A stretch of 64,000 nucleotides of DNA from Martinezella lusitana (GTDB lineage Bacteria; Pseudomonadota; Alphaproteobacteria; Rhizobiales; Rhizobiaceae). The notes under the pieces were generated by a model. That model saw only the letters and a list, made by a program, of their open reading frames with translations, did no database searches and was not told where the DNA came from. Within the stretch, counting starts at the first letter, position 1, and every line of letters begins with the position of its first letter. The position numbers and the translations under genes were made by a program. Shown piece by piece: positions 16,240 through 25,444 of the stretch. The DNA is taken from NCBI RefSeq assembly GCF_010668395.1, contig NZ_WUEY01000013.1, positions 149,866 through 213,865 on the forward strand, read 5' to 3'.

Positions 16240-17298
16240 TCAGGCTGCTCCCGGCACCGAAAGCGAGGCCATATCGATCACGAAGCGATAGGGAATGTCC
16301 GCGCGCTGCAGTGTCGCGAAAGCGTCGTTGATCTCTTCCGGGCGGATGATCCGGCATTCGGGAAGAATGCCCTTGCGTGCGCAGAAATCGATCACTTCCT
16401 GCGTTTCGCGCATTCCGCCGATCGGCGATCCGGCAACTCGGCGCCGGCCGATAAGGAAAGGAAGGCCGTTCACTTCGCCCCAGGGGCCGACCTGCCCGAC
16501 CACGACCAGCGTACCGTCGATATCCAGCAGAGGCATGTAGGCATCGAGATCATGCTTGACGGGAACCGTGTCGATGATCAGGTCGAAGGCGTTGGCAGCG
16601 GCATTCATGGCCGCAGCATGGGTTGAGATCAGGAAGTCGTCGGCGCCGATTTCGCGGGCAATCTTTTCCTTGTCCGGCGAGCGCGAGATCATCGTCACTT
16701 TGGCGCCCATGGCAGCTGCCAGCTTGACGGCCATGTGACCGAGGCCGCCCATACCGATGACGCCGACGCGGCTATGCGGACCGACATTCCAGGTGCGAAG
16801 CGGCGAATAAGTGGTGATGCCGGCGCAAAGGATCGGAGCGGTGCGCGAGAGATCCATACCCTCGGGCACGGTGCAGACGAACTCCTCGCGCACGACGATA
16901 TGCTTCGAGTAGCCGCCTTTCGTGATCGATCCGTCGATCCGATCGGGAACGCTGTAGGTGCCCGTATTGCCTTCGCGGCAGAACTGCTCCTCGCCGCGCC
17001 GGCACTGATCGCAATGCTGGCAGCTGTCGACCATGCAGCCGACCGCACCGTGGTCGCCGATCCTGAATTTGGTGACATCGCTGCCGACCTCGATCACTCG
17101 GCCGACGATTTCATGGCCCGGGACCAGGGGGTAGCTCGAAAAACCCCAATCGTTGTGCGCCATGTGGACGTCCGAGTGGCAGATTCCGGCATAGACGATC
17201 TCCATCACCACGTCGTTCGGGCGCGGTGCGCGCCGTTCGAAAGAGTAGGGCTCCAGCGGAGTCTCCGCCGAGGTGCACGCATAGCCAATGGTCTTCAT
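16240..17298 (-). CDS. zinc-dependent NAD(P)-alcohol dehydrogenase (CAD/YjgB type)
   Basis: A 352-residue medium-chain dehydrogenase beginning at MKTIGYACTS; the upstream in-frame ATG at 17349 is not family-like. Catalytic zinc ligands are Cys40 (GICHSDVH) and His62 (PGHE), with a later cysteine in ILCAGITTY. Structural zinc cysteines are 93, 96, 99 and 107. The Rossmann glycine motif is GVIGMGGLGHMAVKLA. This pattern is that of the cinnamyl-alcohol-dehydrogenase branch, whose bacterial members reduce a wide range of aldehydes with NADPH. It is a single gene convergent with the hydrolase. Confidence 0.92.
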   Translation of the reverse strand: MKTIGYACTSAETPLEPYSFERRAPRPNDVVMEIVYAGICHSDVHMAHNDWGFSSYPLVPGHEIVGRVIEVGSDVTKFRIGDHGAVGCMVDSCQHCDQCRRGEEQFCREGNTGTYSVPDRIDGSITKGGYSKHIVVREEFVCTVPEGMDLSRTAPILCAGITTYSPLRTWNVGPHSRVGVIGMGGLGHMAVKLAAAMGAKVTMISRSPDKEKIAREIGADDFLISTHAAAMNAAANAFDLIIDTVPVKHDLDAYMPLLDIDGTLVVVGQVGPWGEVNGLPFLIGRRRVAGSPIGGMRETQEVIDFCARKGILPECRIIRPEEINDAFATLQRADIPYRFVIDMASLSVPGAA

Positions 17299-17532
17299 GT
17301 TTCGTCCGCCTTTTATGTCGTGGAGCGCTCTTGCACGCCGATTGATCATCGGGAGAGAATCTATCCGACGCCGGCCGCAACGTTAAGACAGGCAATCGTG
17401 TTCGTCATCATCTCTGTCCATCATGAATGGTATGCGACAGGATGCGATCGAAAGCGTCAGGCTGGCCGGTGACGGAGCCATTATCCGAAATCACGAATTC
17501 TAAAATCGTGAATCCGCGCCTAATTCCTTTGT

Positions 17533-17565
17533 TTGACGAACTTACATATGAGATAGGATATATGT
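17533..17565 (+). promoter_or_regulatory. candidate promoter with inverted repeat, upstream of aldo/keto reductase-like gene
   Basis: TTGACG (17533-17538) and GATATA (17557-17562) are 18 bp apart and resemble -35/-10 boxes. The inverted repeat ACATAT-N10-ATATGT (17544-17565) covers the spacer and -10 box, so a repressor bound there would block transcription. Confidence 0.35.
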
Positions 17566-17592
17566 GGACGTAAGCCGGTCGGGGGACCATGC

Positions 17593-18591
17593 ATGCACCT
17601 TGATGACTATGCCGCACTCGGTCGTTCGGAGTTGCGCGTCAGTCCGCTTGCGCTCGGAACGATGACCTTCGATGCGGATTCCAGCTGGTATTTGCGTGAA
17701 AACAGGCATGCGGCAATTCTGGACCGCTATCTCGAACTTGGCGGCAATTATCTCGATACCGGCAGTGGAGACCTGAAAGCGGGTGGGCAGACGGTTGTCG
17801 GCAACTATTTTGCGCAGCGGTCCCATCAACGCGATCGGCTTGTGATCGCCGCCAAGTTCGGCATCGACCGGCATGGGCAGGAGTTCAGTCGCAGTGCCTT
17901 GACGGCCGATGTCGAGCAGACTCTGCGGCGCCTGCGTACCGATTATCTCGATGTCTACTGGCTGGACAACTGGGATATTCAGGCTCCCCTTGAAGAAGTG
18001 CTGGGCGCCCTTCACGATCTCACCCAATCGGGAAAACTGCGCTATTTCGGCATTGCCGACACGCCGGCCTGGAAGGTCGCGCATGCGCACATGCTTGCGC
18101 AATGCAATGGCTGGGCTCCGTTCATCGGCCTGCAGATCGAATATTCCCTGGCGGCCCGGCTCTTCGAGGTCGAACTCGTTCCGATGGCGCGAGGATTGGG
18201 GCTTGGCGTCGTCGCACATTCGCCGTTGAGCGGCGGCCTCATCAGCGGGCAATATACGCGCGCCAACAACAGGGCCGGTCATGCGGCGCAGCTGGCGCAA
18301 CGGCCAGACGAGCAGGATCTCGAAATCGTCGATGCCCTGTTCCGCGTCGCAGCCGAACTTGGCACGACGACTGCCCGCGTGGCTCTTGCCTGGGCGATGG
18401 CGCGGCTGGCGGTATCGTCAACGATCATTGGCGTGCATACGCTGGAGCAACTTGACGAAGATATCGGCGCGCTCCAGGTTCAGCTTTCTCCCGAACAGAC
18501 GGAGACGCTCGACGCACTCACCATACCCAACCCTTCTCTTTCCCTGCCGCTGCTTCTGCGGAACGCCGCGCCTTTGAGCTGTGTAGACTGA
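17593..18591 (+). CDS. aldo/keto reductase-like protein with degenerate catalytic tetrad
   Basis: A 332-residue TIM-barrel protein of the AKR superfamily (GRSELRVSPLALGTMTF, RLRTDYLDVYWLDNWD, GVVAHSPLSGGLISGQY, ALAWAMARLAVSSTIIGV). GGGGGA lies 6 bases before the ATG. Of the usual Asp-Tyr-Lys-His tetrad, Asp55 and Lys88 are present, but the tyrosine position falls in DTGSGDLKAGG (Asp60) and the histidine of the YxxH motif is Asp125 (YWLDNWD). The NADPH-binding C-terminal strand is retained. It may have an altered reaction, bind without catalysis, or be losing function, although the frame is intact. Confidence 0.85.
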   Translation: MHLDDYAALGRSELRVSPLALGTMTFDADSSWYLRENRHAAILDRYLELGGNYLDTGSGDLKAGGQTVVGNYFAQRSHQRDRLVIAAKFGIDRHGQEFSRSALTADVEQTLRRLRTDYLDVYWLDNWDIQAPLEEVLGALHDLTQSGKLRYFGIADTPAWKVAHAHMLAQCNGWAPFIGLQIEYSLAARLFEVELVPMARGLGLGVVAHSPLSGGLISGQYTRANNRAGHAAQLAQRPDEQDLEIVDALFRVAAELGTTTARVALAWAMARLAVSSTIIGVHTLEQLDEDIGALQVQLSPEQTETLDALTIPNPSLSLPLLLRNAAPLSCVD

Positions 18592-18697
18592 ACCGCGAGC
18601 TCTGATCCCTGCCGATGCCGGCTCCGCTGGCGGTTGCATGGCTTCTTTTCTCGGCCCGCACTCCTATCTAAGCTGCCAGGGTTGAATGAGGCAGCAT

Positions 18698-20200
18698 ATG
18701 AGTGACGGGTTACAGCCGCTGAATGTGAATCGGAACGTCTTGCGCGAGCTCGTTTCAGGACTGAGCGACGGTATCGTCCTGCTCGATCCGGATGGCACGA
18801 TCTCCTGGGCGAACAGCGCTGCGCTGCGGATGCACCGGATTTCGACGATCGAAGAGCTGGGGGGCGATGCCGCCGGCTATCGGCAGGCTTTCACGCTTCG
18901 TTACCGCAACAACCATCTGCTCGCCGAAGGGGAGTATCCCATCGAACGCCTGCTGAAGGGCGAGACCGTCGATGAGGTAACGGTCGAAATATCGCCCGCC
19001 GCCGATCTCGATCTCATCTGGGTTCATACCGTTCGCAGCCTCATCATCGCCGATGCCGGCGCCCGTCTGGACGTGCTTGCGCTCATCATTCGGGACGAGA
19101 CGCCGCTATTTGAGGCCGAGGAGCGCTTCGAGCGGGCGTTCAACGCCAATCCTGCACCCGGTCTGATCTGCCGCCTCGACGACCTTCGCTTCATCCGGGT
19201 CAATCAGGGTTTCGTCGAGATGACGAACTATGCCAAGGAAGACGTGATCGGAAAGACCGTCGACGACATAGGGCTTTTCGCCAATTGCGATAGCGGCGAA
19301 GACGCGCTGGCAAAGCTCGCGGAAGGTCGGTTGATCCGTCAGCGCGAGGCGCTGATTCCGCTTCCCGCCGGTGGCGACCGGCTCGTCATCATCGCCGGTG
19401 AGCCGATCGCCGTCGGCGAGGAGCCTTGTATGCTTTTTACCTTTGCCGATCTCGATGCGCGGCGAAAGGCACAGAATGCGCTCAGGCAAAGCGAGGAACG
19501 CTTCTCCAAGTCGTTCCGGCTGTCGCCGGCGCCAGCCGCCATTTCCCGTCTGGATGATTTCGTCTTTACCGAGGTCAATGACGCCTTTGTCGTACTTTCG
19601 GGCTACAGCCTTGAAGAAATTGTCGGAAAGACAGCCAGCGAATTGCGGCTGTGGGGCGATGTCGCCGCCCGGCGAGCGATGGAACGAAAGCTGATCGACA
19701 ATACGCCGCTTCGCGATGAGGCCATGCGGATGAAGCAGAAGAACGGTGGGAACGCGGATTGCCTCGTCTCCGCCGAGCGCGTCGAAATCAATGATCAGCA
19801 GTGTGTCATATGGTCACTGCAGGATGTCACGGAGCGCATGCGCAGCGAGGCCGAGCTCGTCGAAGCGATCGAGAGCGTGATGGCCGATACCTCGTGGTTC
19901 AGTCGTTCCATCGTCGATCGGCTTGCGACCTTGCGGCAGGTATCCGACGGCAAGGTGCCGTCCGCCCAGCTTCTCGACCTCAGCGACCGCGAGAGGGAAA
20001 TTCTTGCCTTGATCTGCCGTGGCCAAAGCGATGCCGAGATGAGTGAGACGCTGCATCTTTCCAGAAACACCATCCGTAATCATGTCGCGTCGCTCTATGC
20101 AAAGATCGGCGTGAACCGGCGTTCCGCTGCCGTGATATGGGCTCGCGAGCGCGGCTTTACCGGCATGTCCGCCATACCGAAAGGCCGGAAACCGAAATAG
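18698..20200 (+). CDS. PAS-domain LuxR-type transcriptional regulator
   Basis: A 500-residue protein starting at ATG 18698, where TGAGG is correctly spaced; the ATG at 18686 overlaps that site. Three PAS domains follow one another: around residues 10-130 (GLSDGIVLLDPDGTISWANSA), 135-255 (FNANPAPGLICRLDDLRFIRVN) and 265-390 (FRLSPAPAAISRLDDF). The C-terminus is a LuxR/FixJ helix-turn-helix (LSDREREILALICRGQSDAEM, then NTIRNHVASLYAKIGV). There is no kinase or receiver domain, so a ligand or redox signal sensed by PAS would directly control DNA binding. No heme-type histidine can be assigned with confidence. Targets are unknown. Confidence 0.88.
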   Translation: MSDGLQPLNVNRNVLRELVSGLSDGIVLLDPDGTISWANSAALRMHRISTIEELGGDAAGYRQAFTLRYRNNHLLAEGEYPIERLLKGETVDEVTVEISPAADLDLIWVHTVRSLIIADAGARLDVLALIIRDETPLFEAEERFERAFNANPAPGLICRLDDLRFIRVNQGFVEMTNYAKEDVIGKTVDDIGLFANCDSGEDALAKLAEGRLIRQREALIPLPAGGDRLVIIAGEPIAVGEEPCMLFTFADLDARRKAQNALRQSEERFSKSFRLSPAPAAISRLDDFVFTEVNDAFVVLSGYSLEEIVGKTASELRLWGDVAARRAMERKLIDNTPLRDEAMRMKQKNGGNADCLVSAERVEINDQQCVIWSLQDVTERMRSEAELVEAIESVMADTSWFSRSIVDRLATLRQVSDGKVPSAQLLDLSDREREILALICRGQSDAEMSETLHLSRNTIRNHVASLYAKIGVNRRSAAVIWARERGFTGMSAIPKGRKPK

Positions 20201-20253
20201 CGGCGGCACTCCTTGGATCGAACAGCCGCATGTAACGGAAAATATATGCATCC

Positions 20254-20268
20254 AGCCTAAAAAAGGCT
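20254..20268 (+). terminator. short terminator-like hairpin
   Basis: AGCCT-AAAAA-AGGCT followed by ATTTTC, 53 bases after the PAS-LuxR stop. The stem is only 5 bp, so efficiency is doubtful. Confidence 0.35.
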
Positions 20269-20392
20269 ATTTTCTACCAGCACAAATAGTAGTTTCTGCT
20301 CTGCAAGCATCCGTATTGCCGCCCTACTTGATTGTTCATGGCTTCGGTCGAAGGCCGATGCCTCCTCTTTTGGAAACACAAGGAGATAAGAC

Positions 20393-20572
20393 ATGGACAA
20401 GAATCACGTCAAAGGTGCAGTCAAGGAAGCCAGCGGCTCGCTCAAGGAAGCCGCCGGAAAGTTGACGGGCAACGACAAGCTCAAGGTCGAGGGAGCTGCG
20501 GAAAAGGCCGAAGGCAAGATCCAGACGCAAATCGGCAAGGCCAAGGATGCCATCAAGAAGACGCTTAGCTGA
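20393..20572 (+). CDS. CsbD family stress protein
   Basis: A 59-residue hydrophilic, lysine/alanine-rich protein. It starts MDKNHVKGAVKEASGSLKEA and has the CsbD core GKLTGNDKLKVEGAAEKAEG. AAGGAGA lies 8 bases before the ATG. CsbD-like proteins are induced in the general stress response of many bacteria, though their action is not established. The short length is normal for the family. It is followed by BON and DUF992 genes on the same strand. Confidence 0.9.
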   Translation: MDKNHVKGAVKEASGSLKEAAGKLTGNDKLKVEGAAEKAEGKIQTQIGKAKDAIKKTLS

Positions 20573-20616
20573 CGCCATAAGGCGATATCTTTGCTCTTGT
20601 GATCTTCGAGGTTCCG

Positions 20617-20961
20617 ATGCTTTTCCTGGCCAAACTTTCGTCGATGACGACATCACCGGATCGCTGCGCCACCTGTGCCGCGATCCGGTGCCTGATTGCC
20701 TACGCCGAAGGCCTCGAAGATTGCCGCATCGAGGTCGCCGTCGCGGACGGCGCCATCCTCCTGTCGGGGACCGCGCCGACCGACGACGCTCGGCAGCGCG
20801 CCATTGCCATTGCCGGCGAATATGCCGGAACCCGCGTCATCAGCAATATCGCTATACCGGACGATCATGGGCTGTCCCTCCATCCCGAGATCGACCTTTC
20901 GAGTTCCCCTGCGCCGACCGGAGTGACCGCGGCGCTCAAACCGCCGAAGGAGACGTCATGA
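20617..20961 (+). CDS. BON domain protein
   Basis: A 114-residue protein with one BON domain: EVAVADGAILLSGTAPTDDARQRAIAIAGEY and a closing TRVISNIAIPDD strand. BON domains bind phospholipid or polysaccharide surfaces and are common in osmotic-stress proteins such as OsmY. The ATG at 20617 has GAGG five bases upstream; GTG 20599 and ATG 20644 are alternatives. No clear signal peptide is visible, so it may be cytoplasmic. Its TGA overlaps the ATG of the DUF992 gene (ATGA), indicating coupling. Confidence 0.75.
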   Translation: MLFLAKLSSMTTSPDRCATCAAIRCLIAYAEGLEDCRIEVAVADGAILLSGTAPTDDARQRAIAIAGEYAGTRVISNIAIPDDHGLSLHPEIDLSSSPAPTGVTAALKPPKETS

Positions 20962-21476
20962 AAAAGACCCTTATTGCGGCCGCGGCCATCGCCGTGGCTT
21001 TCGGTTCTGCGGCTTCCGCCGCCAGCACTCATCAGCATCCCAAGAAGCAGTCGGCGCAGGTTGCGTCCGAGCCGAAGCAGCGCCTTGGCACGCTTTCCTG
21101 CGAAGTTGCCGGCGGCGTCGGCATGATTATCGGCTCCAACAAGCAGGTCAGTTGCACTTTCAAGCAGCGAACCGGCAGGGTCGAGCGCTATACGGGTACG
21201 ATCGGCAAGCTCGGGATCGACATCGGGGTCACCCGCAAGACCTATCTGAGCTGGGTCGTCGTCAATACCGCGCCCACCCGCGTCGGTGACGGTGCTCTGG
21301 CAGGAACCTATGTCGGCGCATCCGCAGGTGCTTCCGTCGGCCTCGGCCTCGGAGCCAACGCTCTCGTCGGCGGCAACTCCAGGAATTTCGCCCTGCAGCC
21401 GTTGAGCGCTGAAGCTGGAACCGGCCTGAATGTCGCAGCCGGTGTTTCACGCTTGCAATTGCGTCCTGCCAGCTGA
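20958..21476 (+). CDS. DUF992 family secreted protein
   Basis: A 172-residue protein with a Sec signal peptide (MKKTLIAAAAIAVAFGSAASA). The mature domain contains LGTLSCEVAGGVGMIIGS, CTFKQRTGRVERYTG and GTYVGASAGASVGLGLGANA, the pattern of alphaproteobacterial DUF992 proteins. Two cysteines in the mature part probably form a disulfide in the periplasm. Function is unknown. Its start overlaps the stop of the BON gene, so translation is coupled. Confidence 0.88.
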   Translation: MKKTLIAAAAIAVAFGSAASAASTHQHPKKQSAQVASEPKQRLGTLSCEVAGGVGMIIGSNKQVSCTFKQRTGRVERYTGTIGKLGIDIGVTRKTYLSWVVVNTAPTRVGDGALAGTYVGASAGASVGLGLGANALVGGNSRNFALQPLSAEAGTGLNVAAGVSRLQLRPAS

Positions 21477-21825
21477 CGCGTCGCTCGGCGACGGCGCCAC
21501 TGCCCATAGGAACGCCGTTTGCCGCCACCGCGAACTGGGTCTTTTCCGGCAATAGTGCAGCCGCACCGGAGACGGTGGGGGCTACGTAGTATTGTCTGCA
21601 AGACGATCGACATTTAGCTGATCGACGGCCCGGGAGCGGCTCAGCTCTTCACGGGTGGACATCCACACGACATGCTTGTTCTCCAAGCTGCGTCCTATGA
21701 GGCCCCTTCACCCTTCTCTGAGTGGGCGCCCCTCGTGTTCAGCGACTTCTCTCATTGATTGCATTAGAAGTATCGACTTCATTAATGAATGCATCTTAAG
21801 ATGGTGGCTTCGGGAGAATACACCT
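21477..21825. other. non-coding region upstream of acyltransferase gene
   Basis: A 349-bp stretch without a convincing ORF. The AT-rich part 21755-21800 includes TGCATT-N22-AATGCA (21760-21793), perhaps part of the acyltransferase promoter region. A minus-strand frame near 21310-21610 is open but resembles nothing I know. Confidence 0.4.
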
Positions 21826-22860
21826 ATGGCCATCGATATCGGAGCTGAAAAGCAGCCTCATATACCGGCGCTCGACGGTTGGCGTGGGCTCGCCGTCCTG
21901 TTGGTGCTGATTGGCCATTTCGGTGGGGACCAATACCTCCCGCATCTCGGATCGGCCGGCGTCGATCTTTTCTTCGTTCTTTCCGGACGTCTTATGGCTG
22001 AGATCCTGTTTGTGCGGAAAATGCCTCTCGGGATATTTTTCTTCCGTCGTTTCAGCCGCGTCTATCCGGCCCTGGTCGCCTTTGTCGTGATCAGTTCCGT
22101 CATTTTTCTGCCAACGCCGATGACGCCGGGCGCTTTGGGGGTGCTGTCCGCGCTCTCCTTCACGTTGAACTACGTCATTATCGAGGGCCGTGCCTTCATA
22201 CCGATATTCGATCATATCTGGTCATTGTGTGTGGAGGAACACAGCTATCTGCTGCTCGGCTTGCTTGCGCTGGCGTTTCGCGGAGTCGACATGCGGTTCG
22301 CCGGACTTGTCATCCTGGCACTAGGTCTCGCGGCATTGGTCAACGGCATTTTGCAGTATGACGTTTACGGGCAGAACCCCTTCATCGTCTTTTGGCCCAC
22401 GCAGGTGGGCGCCGCACCGATATTGGTTTCGGCCGCATTCTTCCTGCTGGTCGGCCAGCATCGCAAGCGGTCGTCCATGGAGTGGCTGGTACCCCTGGCC
22501 TTTTCTCTGGGCTTGGCCGTGCGGCTATTCGCGGACGCCGCCTGGTTGTTCTTTGGCGCGAAAACCCTGCTGCTGGCAGTTGCCGTTTGTGGGCTGGAGC
22601 GCGCTGTGCGCTTTTCCGCCGCCTTGTTCGAAGGCGCTGTCATCCAACGGGTGGGGCGGATGTCCTTTTCACTCTACCTGTGGCAACAGCCCTTTCAGGT
22701 TCTGGCCCAGCAGGGTTTGCTGCCGCGGCTCATCGCACTGGCTTTGGGGATCGGCTTCGCGTTGCTAAGTTTCCATTTGATCGAGCAACCGGCCCGCATG
22801 CGACTGAACGCATGGATGGATGAGGGAAAGCGGCAAGGCGCCGTGTTGAAAGCCGGTTAA
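21826..22860 (+). CDS. acyltransferase 3 family membrane protein
   Basis: A 344-residue polytopic membrane protein starting at MAIDIGAEKQ; the ORF extends upstream but those 57 codons are not family-like, and GGGAG lies 9 bases before this ATG. ALDGWRGLAVLLVLIGHFGG carries the conserved catalytic-type histidine and arginine of acyltransferase 3 (OafA/NodX). SAGVDLFFVLSGRLM and IWSLCVEEHSYLLLG are the next signatures. About ten transmembrane segments are evident. Such enzymes O-acylate lipopolysaccharide, exopolysaccharide or Nod factor; the acceptor here is unknown. It converges with katG across a shared terminator. Confidence 0.87.
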   Translation: MAIDIGAEKQPHIPALDGWRGLAVLLVLIGHFGGDQYLPHLGSAGVDLFFVLSGRLMAEILFVRKMPLGIFFFRRFSRVYPALVAFVVISSVIFLPTPMTPGALGVLSALSFTLNYVIIEGRAFIPIFDHIWSLCVEEHSYLLLGLLALAFRGVDMRFAGLVILALGLAALVNGILQYDVYGQNPFIVFWPTQVGAAPILVSAAFFLLVGQHRKRSSMEWLVPLAFSLGLAVRLFADAAWLFFGAKTLLLAVAVCGLERAVRFSAALFEGAVIQRVGRMSFSLYLWQQPFQVLAQQGLLPRLIALALGIGFALLSFHLIEQPARMRLNAWMDEGKRQGAVLKAG

Positions 22861-22862
22861 AA

Positions 22863-22890
22863 CGGACGCGACCTGGATTGGTCGCGTCCG
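22863..22890. terminator. bidirectional rho-independent terminator
   Basis: Perfect 11-bp stem CGGACGCGACC / GGTCGCGTCCG with a 6-base loop. On the minus strand it is followed by TTTTAA (serving katG), on the plus strand by ATGTCTTTTAATTT. It separates the convergent acyltransferase and katG genes. Confidence 0.85.
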
Positions 22891-22903
22891 ATGTCTTTTA
22901 ATT

Positions 22904-25102
22904 TCAGGCGATGTCGTAACGGTCGGCGTTCATCACCTTGGTCCAGGCCGCAACGAAGTCGTTTACGAACTTCTGTTCCGCGTCGGCCTGGCCGTAGACT
23001 TCGGCGATCGCGCGCAGCTGCGAGTTGGAGCCGAAGACGAGATCGACGCGCGTCGCCGTCCATTTGACGTCGCCGGTTGCGCGGTCGCGCCCTTCGAACA
23101 CGTCCTTGGCATCCGAAACCGCCTTCCACTCCGTACCGATGTCGAGCAGGTTGACGAAGAAGTCGTTGGTCAGGGCTTCCGGACGCTTGGTGAAGACGCC
23201 GTGCTGGGTCTGGCCGACATTGGCGTTCAGCGCACGCAGGCCGCCGATGAGAACCGTCATTTCCGGTGCCGTCAGCGTCAGCAGCTGCGCCTTGTCGATC
23301 AGCAGCTCCTCGGAGGAGACGGTGTAGGCTTGCCGCTGATAGTTGCGGAACCCGTCCACGATCGGCTCGAGAACGGCAAAAGCCTCGACATCGGTCTGTT
23401 CCTGCGATGCATCGGCGCGGCCGGGAGCGAAGGGCACGATCACATCATGGCCGGCCTTCTTGGCGGCCTGCTCGATGGCGACAGAGCCGCCGAGCACGAT
23501 AAGATCGGCAAGCGATACGGTCTGGCCTCCCTTATGCGTATCGTTGAACTTCTGCTGAATGCCCTCGAGCGTCTGCAGCACGGAAGCGAGCTGTGCCGGC
23601 TGATTGGCCACCCAGTCCTTCTGGGGAGCAAGGCGGATGCGGGCACCGTTTGCGCCGCCGCGCTTGTCGGAGCCGCGGAAGGTGGAAGCCGAAGCCCAGG
23701 CAGTCGAAACCAGCTGCGGGATGGTGAGGCCCGATGCGGCGATTTCGCCCTTGAGAGCGGCGATATCGTTGGCGTCGATCTGTGAATGGCCGATCGCCGG
23801 GATGGGATCCTGCCAGATGAGTTCCTCCGCGGGAACCTCCGGGCCGAGATAGCGGGCGCGCGGGCCCATGTCGCGATGGGTCAGCTTGAACCATGCGCGG
23901 GCAAAGGCATCGGCAAATTCGTCCGGGTTTTCGAAGAAGCGGCGAGAAATCTTTTCGTAGGCCGGGTCGAAACGCAGGGCAAGGTCCGTCGTCAGCATCG
24001 ACGGAACGTGACGCTTGGACTTGTCGTGCGCATCCGGTATCGAGCCTGCGCCGGCACCATGGGTCGGGATCCATTGATGGGCGCCGGCCGGGCTCTTCGT
24101 CAGCTCCCAGTCGTAACCGAACAGGTTCCAGAAGAAGTTGTTGCTCCACTTGGTCGGCGTCGAGGTCCAGGTGACTTCGAGACCGCTGCCGATCGTGTCG
24201 CCACCCTTGCCGCTGCGGAAGCTGTTCTTCCAGCCGAGGCCCTGCTCTTCGATGCCGGCTGCTTCCGGTTCAGGGCCGACGTTGGCTGCGTCACCTGCGC
24301 CGTGCGTCTTTCCGAACGTGTGGCCACCGGCGATAAGGGCGACGGTTTCCTCGTCGTTCATCGCCATGCGGGCGAAGGTTTCGCGAATATCGCGCGCTGC
24401 GGCGAGCGGGTCCGGATTGCCGTTCGGACCTTCCGGGTTGACGTAGATGAGGCCCATCTGCACGGCTGCGAGCGGGTTTTCCAGATTGCGGTCGCCGCTG
24501 TAGCGCTTGTCGCCCAGCCAGGTGTTTTCCGCGCCCCAGTAGATGTCTTCTTCCGGCTCGAACACGTCTTCACGACCGCCGCCGAAGCCGAAGGTCTTGA
24601 AGCCCATGGATTCGAGCGCGCAGTTGCCGGTGAGGATCAACAGATCGGCCCAGGAGATGCTGTTGCCGTACTTCTGCTTGATCGGCCAGAGCAGGCGGCG
24701 TGCCTTGTCGAGGTTGACGTTATCCGGCCAGCTGTTGAGCGGCGCGAAACGTTGCGTGCCGGAAGAGGCGCCACCGCGGCCGTCGCCCGTGCGGTAGGTG
24801 CCGGCGCTGTGCCAGGCCATGCGGATGAAGAGCGGGCCGTAGTGACCGAAGTCGGCCGGCCACCAATCCTGCGAATCCGTCATGAGGGCGAAGAGGTCCT
24901 TCTTTAAGGCATCGAGATCGAGCTTCTTGAATTCTTCGGCATAGTTGAATGCCTTGCCCATCGGGCTGGACAGTGCAGAATTCTGATGAAGGATCTTGAG
25001 GTTCAGCTGGTTCGGCCACCAGTCGCGGTTCGAACGGGCCGAAACGCTCGTGTTTCCATGCGGAAACGGACACTTGCCGGCATTTTCGACTTTTGTATCC
25101 AT
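22904..25102 (-). CDS. katG: catalase-peroxidase
   Basis: A 732-residue bifunctional heme enzyme that removes hydrogen peroxide by catalase and peroxidase activity. The distal site is FIRMAWHSAGTYR (Arg94, Trp97, His98), the proximal heme ligand His261 is in AGGHTFGKTHG, and Tyr220 and Met246 are placed to form the Met-Tyr-Trp adduct needed for catalase activity. The duplicated C-terminal half is complete. It is transcribed divergently from oxyR, which is expected to activate it under peroxide stress, and ends at a strong terminator (22863-22890). Confidence 0.97.
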   Translation of the reverse strand: MDTKVENAGKCPFPHGNTSVSARSNRDWWPNQLNLKILHQNSALSSPMGKAFNYAEEFKKLDLDALKKDLFALMTDSQDWWPADFGHYGPLFIRMAWHSAGTYRTGDGRGGASSGTQRFAPLNSWPDNVNLDKARRLLWPIKQKYGNSISWADLLILTGNCALESMGFKTFGFGGGREDVFEPEEDIYWGAENTWLGDKRYSGDRNLENPLAAVQMGLIYVNPEGPNGNPDPLAAARDIRETFARMAMNDEETVALIAGGHTFGKTHGAGDAANVGPEPEAAGIEEQGLGWKNSFRSGKGGDTIGSGLEVTWTSTPTKWSNNFFWNLFGYDWELTKSPAGAHQWIPTHGAGAGSIPDAHDKSKRHVPSMLTTDLALRFDPAYEKISRRFFENPDEFADAFARAWFKLTHRDMGPRARYLGPEVPAEELIWQDPIPAIGHSQIDANDIAALKGEIAASGLTIPQLVSTAWASASTFRGSDKRGGANGARIRLAPQKDWVANQPAQLASVLQTLEGIQQKFNDTHKGGQTVSLADLIVLGGSVAIEQAAKKAGHDVIVPFAPGRADASQEQTDVEAFAVLEPIVDGFRNYQRQAYTVSSEELLIDKAQLLTLTAPEMTVLIGGLRALNANVGQTQHGVFTKRPEALTNDFFVNLLDIGTEWKAVSDAKDVFEGRDRATGDVKWTATRVDLVFGSNSQLRAIAEVYGQADAEQKFVNDFVAAWTKVMNADRYDIA

Positions 25103-25444
25103 AATAATTGTCTCCCTTACGATGATTTGAACTGTGACGGCTGGAGGAGGGGCTTTGCAAGCCCCACGGGAACGGGTCCGTTTCTATGACGAGCGTGACG
25201 GCAGCATGTCAGACGCATGAAATCTCTCGTTGTTCTGGCCTCGCGCGAAACGGATCGGCGGGAAAAGGCATGCTTTTGCCTCGTTGCCCAGCAGATCCGC
25301 GCATGGATGAATTGAGCGCTGTCGATACTCCCGATGGGAGCTGCATGTGACAGGCGGCCGCATCTCATTTCTGCTGCGGCACTATAGCCAAGGCCATCCA
25401 TTAATTTAAGTTGGATTTCCTGATTGATGCGATAAGATAAACTT
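25103..25444. promoter_or_regulatory. katG-oxyR divergent regulatory region
   Basis: A 342-bp spacer. Near oxyR it contains ATCCA-N11-TGGAT (25396-25416), a LysR-type T-N11-A arrangement, and ATAAG-N5-CTTAT (25432-25446) overlapping the oxyR start. Either could be OxyR-binding; both sit where OxyR would autoregulate. No ORF is convincing. Confidence 0.5.

Noticed and set aside
21308..21613. Minus-strand ORF in the gap before the acyltransferase gene
   Set aside because: Open frame but overlaps the DUF992 gene antisense, lacks a ribosome-binding site, and shows no similarity I recognise.
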